Shown piece after piece: positions 1 to 9,535 of a DNA stretch of 64,000 nt. Below the pieces are notes generated by a model, which worked only from the letters and a program-made list of their open reading frames with translations, searched no databases and was not told where the DNA came from. How positions within the stretch are numbered: position 1 is the stretch's first letter; every line of letters begins with the position of its first letter. This stretch comes from Diatrype stigma (Eukaryota > Ascomycota > Sordariomycetes > Xylariales > Diatrypaceae). The DNA lies in NCBI GenBank assembly GCA_022225965.2, contig JAKJXP020000009.1, forward strand, positions 496,001 to 560,000, given 5' to 3'. Made by a program: the position numbers and the translations under genes.

Positions 1-181
1 TAGTTGAAGCCTGTCGAGAATCTGAGAAAGCTCGATGTTAGTCGCTGAGAGAGGTGTATTCTAGGTGCCGCGGGGGGGGGGGGGGGGGGGGGGGGGGANN
101 NNNNNNNCCACCCGTCAGTGCGCACCAGCGCCTTTCTCATCCTCTTCTTGCTCGCCATTGCCAACTTCACCATCGCGTCGC

Positions 182-273
<92 letters not shown>

Positions 274-946
274 CGCGATGCTGAACTTACGCAGGATATT
301 TCCAATAGGCAGCAAACCAATGTTGCAGCGGTATCAAACCATCAGCCACAGTCCAGGGATGCAACACTGCATACTTCTGCTTCAGTGTGCGAGCCATGTC
401 GTGTATGGGAACGAGAATGGGGTCTATGACGACCAGCGCGGGCTTCACCTTCTTGGTCAAATCGGTCGACCAATCGAACAGTGAAAGGTACTGATCAGGC
501 TCCATGATGGCGAGAGCCTTCAGGGTCAACAGCGCGACCCGTCCCGACCCATTGCGGCCGGGCGGATGCGGCACATCGGCCTTCTTCCTGTCCTTGTTCG
601 CCGCGGCCCACGTGCCGAAGCCGGGGAAGTCGGCGAGGTTGTGGAATGTGACGGGCGATATGGGCTGGGACGGCGGGAGCTCATCCTTGACCTTCTGGAT
701 GAGGCCGTCGAGGCGCGGCTGCAGGGGCGCGAACGAGGCGATGTGGATGTCCACCTTGTTCTCGCGCAGGAGCTCGTAGATGGTCGCTAGGACGACGTTG
801 ACGTAGCCGAAGTCGCTGATGGTGAAGAAGAGCACCGACGGACGTTCTTGGCGTTCCGGCATGTTGGTCTGAAATGCGCCCGGGGGAGAGTCCTCGGATG
901 TGTTAGAGGAAAGCTGGGGTTTCCACTCGTTGGGGAATAAAATCAT
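1..946 (-). CDS. sdnJ-like: UDP-glycosyltransferase, 5' part (sdnJ-like)
   Basis: N-terminal part of a GT1-type (UGT) glycosyltransferase, expected to attach the sugar to the diterpene aglycone. Exon 1 runs 946-291, with starts possible at 946 or 862 (MPERQERPS). It shows the usual UGT N-terminal beta strand (VLFFTISDFGYVN), then the VDIHIASFAPL strand and the HPWTVADG segment. Exon 1 ends in a GTAAGT donor at 290-285. A branch point and CAG acceptor at 24-22 start exon 2 (21-1), and the join reads WKYPA-FSTGFN, which fits the family. The nucleotide-sugar-binding C-terminal half lies beyond base 1. The apparent intron (22-290) contains an assembly artefact. The gene is divergent from the GDP-mannose dehydratase. 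The family is clear; sordarin-type acceptor specificity is inferred from gene order. Confidence 0.8.
72..97. repeat. Poly-G run of 26
   Basis: A pure G homopolymer next to the N gap. It is most likely a sequencing or gap-filling artefact. Confidence 0.9.
99..107. other. Assembly gap (9 Ns)
   Basis: Nine undetermined bases between the poly-G run and a misplaced 75-bp segment. Confidence 1.
108..182. repeat. 75-bp exact copy of 51601-51675
   Basis: Identical base for base to 51601-51675, which is the last 11 bases of intron 3 plus the first 64 bases of exon 4 of the MCT transporter at 50538-52532. Here it sits in an intron of an unrelated gene between homopolymers, so it is probably a misplaced read end rather than a real duplication. 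Confidence 0.9.
184..271. repeat. Poly-C run of 88
   Basis: A pure C homopolymer directly after the misplaced 75-bp copy. At the source locus (51676 onward) the DNA is C-rich but mixed, so this looks like runaway base-calling. Poly-Pro and poly-Gly translations across it are meaningless. Confidence 0.9.
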
Positions 947-1787
947 TTCACCTATTCAATACTCAGGCGTGTTGAAGAAATAAATGCTATCCACCTCTGT
1001 TGAACTGAATGCGTGGATAGCTAGAGGGAAAGAAATCACGTACACTCTTTTGCATGTGGGAGCTGGGGGCTCGGGATGTTCCGCTACTATAATTAGCTAC
1101 TATTAGTTAGTAACTATAGCTCCTTGTGCTATGCGATAGTTGGCATTCAAAGTCAAGTCATTGTGCTGCTGCATGGCTGAACCCCTTAGCCCTCGAATTC
1201 CCATGAAATAATAGAGGCTAGAAGAATATGCTAACTAGAATAATGCTAAAATATATCGCTACTGCCCAACTCGGCAATAGCTGACAGACTGCTACGCCTG
1301 TGTGCGTGAATCTTGTTCACTGAGCTGAGATGCCTGCAGCCTGGATGCCTGGATGCCTGGATGCCCGGACGAGTTAGGCAATTACGCAGTTGACCATAAG
1401 TGGAGTCTACCTCACGAATGGTAATAGCGGGCTCGAGATTCACCCGCATTACCTATTTAGGGAAGCGTCCTCTATCCTATAGTAGAAAGCCCGAGTAGCC
1501 CAAACATGGCGAATGCACCGATGAGATCAGTCTCTAAGGCGTAGGGATTTGTTTGGTTCAAAGGTACCTTGCTTCAGCAGCCCTAGCAGTATTAACTTAC
1601 CTTGGCTGCTGATATATCTGTTGCCAACCGTGATTCGCCCAATATCCATTTCAAGCCCGTCCTTGCGTTACCTATTACGCCCCCTTTTTTCCCGGGAGTT
1701 GTTTCATCGCATAGTTATATCAAGACTTCAAGCTGGGCTCAGTAGCCTCGTTCCGTAATATCCAAAACCTCTTCATAATACTAGAAC
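947..1787. promoter_or_regulatory. Divergent intergenic, glycosyltransferase / dehydratase
   Basis: This 841-bp gap separates two outward-facing genes and must hold both promoters. An AT-rich TTATATC lies about 75 bp before the dehydratase ATG. A short tandem repeat is at 1340-1363. No further gene is seen. Confidence 0.55.
1340..1363. repeat. Three tandem copies of CCTGGATG
   Basis: Three exact 8-bp units are followed by a degenerate fourth (CCCGGACG, 1364-1371) in the shared promoter region. It could be a regulator-binding array or replication slippage. Confidence 0.8.
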
Positions 1788-3376
1788 ATGGCGAGTGCTC
1801 AGAGCCCTAAGCCCAGGGTGGCTTTCATCACAGGTAAAAGCGTTTCTTCCTTGGATTTTCCATCCAATACTGACTAGATGCAGGAATTACTGGCCAAGAT
1901 GGCTCCTACCTCACCGAGATTCTGTTGGAGAAAGGCTACCAAGTTCATGGCCTCGTTCGGCCATCATCCCAGAGACGGCAAGCTCTGAACCACCCGCTAC
2001 GTAACGGAGTGACCCTTCACTTTGGCGACATGACAGATTCAGGGACACTCCTTCAAATCTTAAGCAGCATCGCAGTAGACGAGGTCTATCACCTCGCTGC
2101 GCAGTCCCATGTCGGTGTCTCGTTCGAGACCCCGTTGTTGACATGCGATATCAACGCTCTCGGAACTCTCCGGTTGCTCGAAGCATTGCGGATCCTCGGA
2201 CAGGAGAAAAAAGTCAGATTCTATAGTGTAAGGATTATGAACCCCAAGACAGTAAGAAATGATACTAACGGCTGAAGAGGCGGTTACCTCGGAGCTCTTC
2301 GGAAACGATACCCCTGCCCCTCAAACCGAGAATACACCATTCCACCCAGTCTCGCCCTACGCTGTGTCTAAGCAGTTCCAGTTCGCCATAACTGCCAATT
2401 TTCGAGAGGCTTACGGGTTTCATGCCTCGAACGGTATCCTCTTCAACCACGAATCCCCAAGACGTGGTAAGTGCACGATTTCCTGTTGCGGCTAGTGAAT
2501 GGGACGAGCCTTTGCTAAGCCTATGTGAAGGGACGACTTTCGTCACGCGGAAAATCACTTCACAGGTAGCTTTGATCGGCTGCGGATTATCGGAGGGATT
2601 CGAGCTTGGCAACCTCAACGCCACGAGAGACTGGGGCCACGCCAGAGACTATATGGAGGGAGTCTACCAGATGCTGCAACAACCAAAGGGTGGGGATTAT
2701 ATCCTAGCCACAGGAAAGGCATGCAGCGTGAGGCAGTTCGTAGAGGCTGCGTTCAAAGTTATCGGAACCAAGATCGAGTAAGTCCACGTTCTATCCGCTT
2801 GGCTCGAGTCATAACTGAATCTTTGTTAGATGGTCAGGTGAGGGTATAACCGAAATCGGTACCGAGATCGGTACAGGGAAAGTTCGCGTCAGGGTGAATC
2901 CCAAGTTCTACCGACCTGTCGACAATGTAGATCTGCTAGGCTCGGCTGCGAAGGCGAAAGAGGTGTTCGGCTGGGAGCCAAAGCACACCCTCGAACAGTT
3001 GGTGGAAGAGATGGTTCTGTCGGACATTGAGCTCGTTAAGAATGGCAGAATCTTCTCCAACACATATCTAGATTGGTTGGTGGAAGAGGCGGAGCGCTCA
3101 GAAAGCTCGAGCATCACCAATGGCCGAGGCCCTGGTTGGCTGGTGGACGATGCTGAGAATACGGAGGATTCCGGCATCACCAGTGGGAAAGGCTCCACTT
3201 GGTCCGTGGCGGGGTCAGAAAAGACTGAAGATTCGGCCGTTGGTACGCCGGACAAGACGGAAGATTTGGACATCATGAAGTGCGAAGCCTCTGTTTCCCA
3301 GGATCATGATCGGGTGGGTTCTGTTGTCGAGGAGATGCCCTCAAGCAGCAAAAGGAGACGAACGGCCCTTGCTTGA
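1788..3376 (+). CDS. sdnI-like: GDP-mannose 4,6-dehydratase (sdnI-like)
   Basis: Converts GDP-D-mannose to GDP-4-keto-6-deoxymannose, the precursor of a 6-deoxyhexose such as 6-deoxyaltrose. Exons: 1788-1833, 1884-2227, 2280-2466, 2531-2777, 2830-3376. The N-terminus has the Rossmann motif FITGITGQDGSYL. VDEVYHLAAQSHVGVSFE, the catalytic SPYAVSK (Tyr-x-x-x-Lys) and ATRDWGHARDY motifs all match the short-chain dehydrogenase/GMD family. Joining exons 2 and 3 restores FYSAVTSELFG, close to the family's FYQASTSELFG. After the normal end (near SNTYLDWL) there is a roughly 95-residue acidic extension with three 21-aa repeats (3074-3262) and a terminal KRRR. It pairs divergently with the glycosyltransferase. 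Function is well supported; the extension's role is unknown. Confidence 0.92.
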
Positions 3377-4074
3377 GTGTGCCCCCCTTTATCTACTTTG
3401 TAGTAGCTAAGACCTACGTATACACTAGTGAAAGGATTCTGGTCTTTTAGGTTGGCTAGGCGTTATCTACTATATATAGGCTTCTAAACAGGTTTCATTG
3501 GAAGAACATATCGATATGGCCTTTGAAGACGCATTGCGATCATCCCACTTGGACGCAAGGCTCATGTGTGGAAGTCATGTTGCCCACTCACCGTATCTTA
3601 TAAACTATCAGATGATTCAAATCCAGCCCCACAATGGTCACAAGCTGCTCACAACCTTTGAGATACTGAACTTCACTTATACGTAACTTCACCAAGAAAA
3701 CAGTAAAAGTAAACCGACTTCAGAGCACCCTAAAGAAGCGCCCGAAGACCACTCCTTCGAAGAATGAATGGATTTCATTGATCTGTCAGGAAGTTATCGT
3801 GAGAGCACCTATGAGGGTGCCAAAGTGGCAGCGCACGCTAGTGGGCAGTGCTAAGTAACCGGTGCATGTATGTATAATGTGCTTTGTTCTATATTTCGTA
3901 CAGTACTTAATGTCTAAGCAGATATAACTTTCCACGGCCCTCATGGGGCTCCGTGAAATCAGGGGCTACAAACAAACCGGTCATAATCCTGCTATTATCC
4001 CTCGTTTCAACTTCCAACAACATCCTGATTGTCCATACCAGTACGCATCCAGGGTAGGCCCTGGATAACCTGAT
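3377..4074. other. Convergent intergenic region, no gene seen
   Basis: The 3' ends of the dehydratase and the first P450 face each other across about 700 bp. Small open frames near 3498-3686 have no recognisable protein character. Confidence 0.6.
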
Positions 4075-6184
4075 TTACACCACGACGGCATTGAGACCCC
4101 GGGAGTCATACTTTGCCACTCCAAACTCGTTGTCCACCACGGGATAGACATCCGACTCATCGCACTCGCCCAGTTGCAGGCGGTAGCTCTTGTTTGGCCG
4201 AAACAATGTACCCAGGATGAGGTACATCTGCGCCCAAGCAACACTACGAGCCATCCCAGTTAGTATTTCATCCATAATCTTGATTCGCATCCTAAAACTA
4301 GATCGGGGAGTAACGTACTACATGCCAATACAGTTCCTCGAACCAGCAAGGAACGGGTTCAGATTACGCTGCATGCGAGGGTCTAGGTTCTTGCCCAGCC
4401 ACCTGTCCGGGTTGAACTTCTCGGGCTCCGGAAACACGTCGGGATCCATGTGCATGGTGTATGGCGACAGACTAATGGGGGTCTGTTCATTGAGGTTGGT
4501 CAGTGATTTACTCGCGGTCCTAAATAGGTAAGGAGCAATGTCATGTGATGTGATGTGAAGTGATATCGGGCCCTTACGCCTTTGGGAATGACAAAATCCC
4601 CGTATTTCAGATCGAGGTCTGTCGAGATGCGCGACTTCCGGCGGAACAGGCGCAACAATCGAAGACCTTCCTTGATGCATGCTTCTAGATACGGAACTTG
4701 TTCCACCTTGGTCCAGTTTGGCACCTAGAAATCGTTAGCATCCACTTCTCTTGCCAAAAACCAGTATCTCAGACACTCTCTCGACAGTCCTGGGGGTGAA
4801 TGAATGGCTTACCTCCTCGTCGAAGTTGGCCATGACATCCTTCACGTCGTTTCGGAGACGGTTCTCGATTTTGGGATCGGCCATGATGTAATACGCAACG
4901 AAAATGAGAGTCGCAGCAGTAGGGTACGTTCCAGCACCTAGGAAAGACACGGCCTCTGCATTCAGGCGAGCCGTCCTCTTCTCTGACTCTGGGATATCGC
5001 TCCGAAGGAGATAGTGGAACATGGAGCCGCCTTCGACTTCGCCCTTCTTTTCGCCCGATATCTCTTTTCTGATGCGTGCAATTCGCTCTTCACCAAGCTG
5101 CAAAGGAAGGTCAGACCAGATGTCCACGGGATAGTCTGGAGCAACCCCGGCTTACAAGTTGTAGAATTTTGAAACCAGCAGACTTGGGTGCAACTAATTG
5201 AACTAGCCAATTGGGCAATCTCTGGGTTATTCTTTTCGCCAGTTAGTATTTTCCCGGTAGCTTCCCTCTCTGAGTGGTTGCCAACTTACTCGCCGACCTG
5301 GGGAAAGTGACGTAGAACGGGGATGATTCGCGCAGCACCTCGAATCATGTCGTACCTGAGAATGTCAACTTAAATCACACCAAGAGAGTAGAAGTAGGAA
5401 GGCTTACCATTCCGGCGTGAAGTCTTTTCCCTCCAAAAGTGCAGGGCTCTCTCCGCAGGCAATGTGTCCAACGATATCTCCCGTGAAGGAAGTAAACACG
5501 CAGTCGAGGCGAACAGGCTTCCCAGTACCTTTAAGTGCCGACATCTTCTGGTCCAGAGTCCTGATCTCATCGTGTATTATGGACTGACGACGAACGATGT
5601 TTGGCTGGCCCATGAATTTGTCAAGCGGCTTTCTTCGCAGCTGATGCATGTCATGGGTTGGCGTCGAGCCGATAGAATCTAGTTTGGCTACGATGAGCAT
5701 GGTACCAACTACAGGCTTTAGACGAATCTGTCTTACCATCTTGTCCGAGGCCACGTGGAGGAATTATATCAGTCCGGTGCTTTGCTGCAGCCGCAAAGAC
5801 CGTCTGGAAGAATTCGGCGTCGTTGACATGTATTTCGTGGGGGCCCACCCTCACGATTGGACCTAGACAATGGTTACAAACTGCACCGTGCAAGGCTCAA
5901 GACTTGATGCAGATCTTCTTACCATATTGTTTATGTATTTTGGCCAGCCGTTCGGGGAAGTCATGGTGGACAAGATCAACGTACGCTTCATACCACGTTG
6001 TTGCTGCCAGTAGCTTGGGCCCCGGGAAACCGGCTAGGGGGTGAAACCATAGTCGATAAACAACAAGAACGAAACTGTAGACTCCAAAAATGGCAGCGAT
6101 GCCACCTGCAACGTGCCAGTAGCTGATGTCGTATGGGTCCAGGCTCAGGCCTTCCAGCTCGTGGATCAGTGAAGCTAAAGCCAT
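4075..6184 (-). CDS. sdnH-like: Cytochrome P450 (sdnH-like)
   Basis: A 520-aa P450 of the fungal trichodiene-oxygenase-like type, presumed to oxidise the diterpene. Exons: 6184-5923, 5862-5737, 5678-5408, 5355-5290, 5231-5156, 5097-4813, 4724-4578, 4482-4322, 4243-4075. An N-terminal membrane anchor (residues about 18-42) is followed by HPLAGFPGPK. The K-helix ExxR is EGLR, PERF-type is FNPDRW, and the haem loop is FLAGSRNCIG. The I-helix reads GAGTYPTAAT, so the usual acid-Thr pair of AGxE/DT is Tyr-Pro. I used the ATG at 6184 because the frame upstream has only a GTG. It is head-to-head with the SdnG-like gene. Substrate is inferred from position. Confidence 0.88.
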
Positions 6185-6674
6185 GACGTTGTAAGTCAGT
6201 TCATAAATTGATGCAACTAACAACGACACCTGAGAATAGTGCGACAGCGGCGAGAACGAATGATATTTGTGAGCATGGTCAGCGAAACATACTTAACCTA
6301 TATGTGCCTGTGCATAGATTACAGCCCTACCTGCTTCCTATGTAGGTAGGCCTTGTCCTTGGAGCTCAATTGCTTCTGGAAATCCCGAACTAGTGGTGCT
6401 ATGTAATAGTGAGCCACTACCGGATTGAAAGGGGGGCCTAGAGGATCGGCAGGCACCAAACCGGATTCGGCACATCCCGACCTGCCCCGAGTTGTCTTGT
6501 TAGGCACTTCCGGATTCTATATGGCTTCAGATGCAGATATCAGGGGGGGATAGAAAATGATAAAGAGCAGGCCAAGGTCTCCCGCGGCATTGGGCTTGTA
6601 GAATTACATAGTTCAATTGGTACAGCAAAAGCACATCGGAACACCATTATCATCTTCATACAACCCGACTGAAA
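6185..6674. promoter_or_regulatory. Divergent promoter, P450 / SdnG-like
   Basis: This 490-bp shared promoter region has three direct CCGGATT repeats (6420-6426, 6461-6467, 6510-6516) spaced 41 and 49 bp apart, plausible half-sites for a Zn2Cys6 regulator. Confidence 0.5.
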
Positions 6675-7287
6675 ATGGCCGCCATACAGACCCCTGAGCA
6701 GGCAGAGACCTTCGTTGCCAAGGTAGTTTTCTTAGCCTCTTTAAATTAGCCCACACTAATAAACATAGGTCTTCGAGATCCTGGATTCGTACGACTACGG
6801 TCGCTTCAGTGAGGTGCTAGCCACCGATGTGGAGTACGAAGGTGGCCTACAGAAGGCCTCGGGGCTGGAGAACTTCATCAATGTGAGTTGCTGTATCAAT
6901 ACACTCAAGCTTGGAAGCACTAGCTGACAGGTAGAACTCGTAGGACGTGAAGGAATCCGTGAAGAAGATCCCCGGCATGAAGACCTCTCACTCTAGATAC
7001 AAGAATGGTAAAGACGTCCTCGTCTAGCAAGACTCCTGCCTCGCGCCACTACTATAGCTAACAGCCGTCGCGCAGAAATATCCAGCGAGGGCACCATCTA
7101 CAGCTCGGGACACTCGACGGCCACCTTCGAGTCGCACCCCGACAAGCCGGTCACGGTCCCCATGATCGGTGTCTTCAAGCTGCACACGGACGGCCCGGAG
7201 AGCGGCAAGGTCAAGGAGCTGAAGGTTTACAAGGACCGCCTGCCCTTCCTCGCGCTTCACCAGCAGCTTCCGGGTATGAAGGCTTAG
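6675..7287 (+). CDS. sdnG-like: SnoaL/NTF2-like protein, candidate norbornene-forming Diels-Alderase (sdnG-like)
   Basis: A 151-aa protein from exons 6675-6722, 6769-6882, 6944-7007 and 7058-7287. The last acceptor was placed at 7055-7057 because it alone keeps the frame that reads GTIYSSGHSTATFES and GKVKELKVYKDRLPF. The helix-rich start (QAETFVAKVFEILDSYDYG) and later beta strands ending in VKELKVYKD resemble the SnoaL/NTF2 fold, whose cone-shaped pocket hosts cyclisations. It occupies the place of sdnG, the protein reported to catalyse the intramolecular Diels-Alder step making the norbornene of sordaricin. A possible AATAAA signal is at 7389-7394. The fold call comes from length and pattern only; pericyclase function is inferred from synteny. 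Confidence 0.75.
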
Positions 7288-7544
7288 ATGGAGGTAGAGC
7301 TATGAGGCTTTAGTGTAGACAACAAGCTCTCTGCTTGACGAGTTTGCTTCCTGATTTGGATACCCTAGTTTTGATACTTAGTTCACTCAATAAAACGTTG
7401 TGTCACCACCACTTCCGAGTATACTGTGTCTTAATAGACCTTGATGCCGTTATGACTTGTCGATGTGTGATTCCCTGTCACGTTATCCACTCTGCTTCCC
7501 TAGGTTAGGCCAACAGGAACAATGATATTCAACTATATACCTTT

Positions 7545-9157
7545 CTAAGATTTTAGGTCCAGGGCACCCCTCTCGAGCAATTGCAAGTACACATAACTCT
7601 TGATCCAGACGTGCCAGGCTTTGGACTGCTCAAAAGCATCTCCATCCCCGTCGTTGATGGTCCAGTCAAATTCCCACAAGAGCTTGGCGAGTGTCAGTCT
7701 CATCTCCATCCACGCCAGCCCTCTCCCAATGCACACATTAACACCCATTAGGAATGGCTGCACAGCGTCTAGTTTGTCATCTTTAAACTCGGGGTCCTCC
7801 AACCATCGCTCAGGATGGTACTCATCGGGAAATCGGAAGTGAGAGGAGGAGCGGTTGGCGGCAAATTGGGTGACGTAAATCGCAGTCTGGAATTGATCAG
7901 TTAATCAATAATCTTTCTGAACTAGCATTGCGATCAAGAACTTACCTCTTTAGGAATATATTGGCCTGCGATGTCGAGCCCCTCCACAACGACTTTCCTG
8001 GCCAATCCGTTCGGCTCAGCTGGCGTCATTCTCAAGGCTTCGTTTATGGCAGCTTTGAGATACGGCAACTTCCTTAGAGTATCGTCATTGATCTCATCGG
8101 CCGAGGAGAACGTGGTCCGTATTTCTGCGGCTGCCTTTCGGAAGCACTCCGGGTTTTTGGCGAGGTAGTAGCTGGTGGCAGTCAAGGCAAATCCGGTCGT
8201 TTCACTACCCGCAATAACAATCGCCGTGAGGTTCCCGTCCAATTCGGCTTGGTTCAACGGGTCTCCTGCTGCGTGGAGGTTCGAGAATATGCTGGCCTTC
8301 TTGGATGCGGCCTTGAGGTTGTTCTCGCACTTGGAGCGAACGAGCTTGATGAACAGACCCTCCACGCCGGACAGCTTGACGAGAAAGTCCTTGAGCCCTT
8401 TCCACCACGCGACAAACACGATGAAAGAGGAGAACGAGACGAGGTCCATGGATAAGGCCAGGCAAGGGTGACTCTCTTTCTTAGAGACACATTCGAAGGA
8501 CTCCCCCCAGCAAACGTCAGTGACCATGTCGAAAGTAAGCCACTGGAACCATTTGGTCACGTTGGTTCTCGCATCACCCCTTTTGACGTTTGCCGAGAGC
8601 TTCGCGATCATCTTGTCAACGTTCTCATGAATTGTAGGCTCATATTCTTTGGTTGCCTTCTCGGAGAAGACAGGGTTGAGGATCTTGCGGTATTCGGCGT
8701 GATCAGCTGGGCTGTACGTCAACAGATCAAACTTGGAGCCGTTTGGTGTAAGTGACGGGAATGACAACGGATCGCGCTCGATTTGCCTGCATCTTTTCAT
8801 GCTGTAGATGTCTTTCCAGGCAGCTCTGTCGATGAAGGATATCTCCGTAGGTCCAATTCTCACAACTGGGCCATAGGTCTCGTGTAATCTTGCGACTTCG
8901 CGGTGCATGTAGCCAGAAAACCAGTATTTATACCAAGGAAGCCATGATACAGCGTTCAGAGACGGCCCAGGGATTTTGCGCAAAGGACTGAAGAACTTGT
9001 TGTATATCGCTGTAGCCACCCAGTAGGCCTAAAATGGTGAGCTTGGAAACTTAGCAGTGAACACTGGAGGGGTCAAACTCACTATCAGAAGAGTGGTCCC
9101 AGCAGCTAATTGAGGCACGCTGGGCATTCGCAACTCTAGCCGTTTGAACACATCCAT
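7545..9157 (-). CDS. sdnF-like: Cytochrome P450 (sdnF-like)
   Basis: A 499-aa microsomal P450 from exons 9157-9083, 9028-7946 and 7886-7545. The N-terminal anchor runs into SPLRKIPGPS. The I-helix is IVIAGSETTGFAL with the normal acid-Thr pair, the K-helix is EALR, and FPDEYHPERW is the PERF region. The haem loop is FLMGVNVCIG: the axial Cys is present but the usual Arg two residues before it is Asn. The sequence belongs to a different P450 group from its neighbours (benzoate-hydroxylase-like, with CWGESFECV). It is head-to-head with the next P450. One of the four oxidations of the cyclopentane-rich diterpene is its likely job; the specific position cannot be read from sequence. Confidence 0.88.
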
Positions 9158-9535
9158 ATTGCAATTGATGAGTTCTTCTTACAATCACTACCTATTATCC
9201 AGAGTTCAGGTTAATCGCTAGGTAAAAGTTATAAACTAGCCAATACTGTGTGAATGATCGTGGGCCATGAGCTGACATATGTCATGAGTCCGGGTTTTCC
9301 TGAAAGGGGTGCTGCCGAGCCCACTAACTAGGTACCTAGGTAGGCCCAATTACAGCGTACCTGATTACTTACCTTAGGTGCTGACTATGCTCCATTCACG
9401 GACATCAACGCGAGGTATTCAATGCTCAAGCTACTCGGACGAATAGATTCGCAACAACTTGCGATCTAGAGCCTCTTAATTATCATTGAGTTGTTGTATC
9501 GTTACGAGAGTTTGATAGCCCTCTGTGGTCACGCC
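9158..9535. promoter_or_regulatory. Divergent promoter between two P450 genes
   Basis: 378 bp between two outward-facing P450 genes. I see no strong TATA box, only AT-rich stretches such as TTATAAC near 9230. Confidence 0.5.

Noticed and set aside
108..271. A real dispersed repeat or transposed exon
   Set aside because: The copied segment has no element boundaries, straddles an intron-exon border of its source, and is wedged between Ns and homopolymers, which fits misassembly better.
54..484. Open frames coding poly-proline or poly-glycine proteins
   Set aside because: They translate the artefactual G and C homopolymers and run antisense to the glycosyltransferase.
3498..3686. Small open frame downstream of the dehydratase
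   Set aside because: No family features, no promoter context, and surrounding DNA is noncoding in composition.
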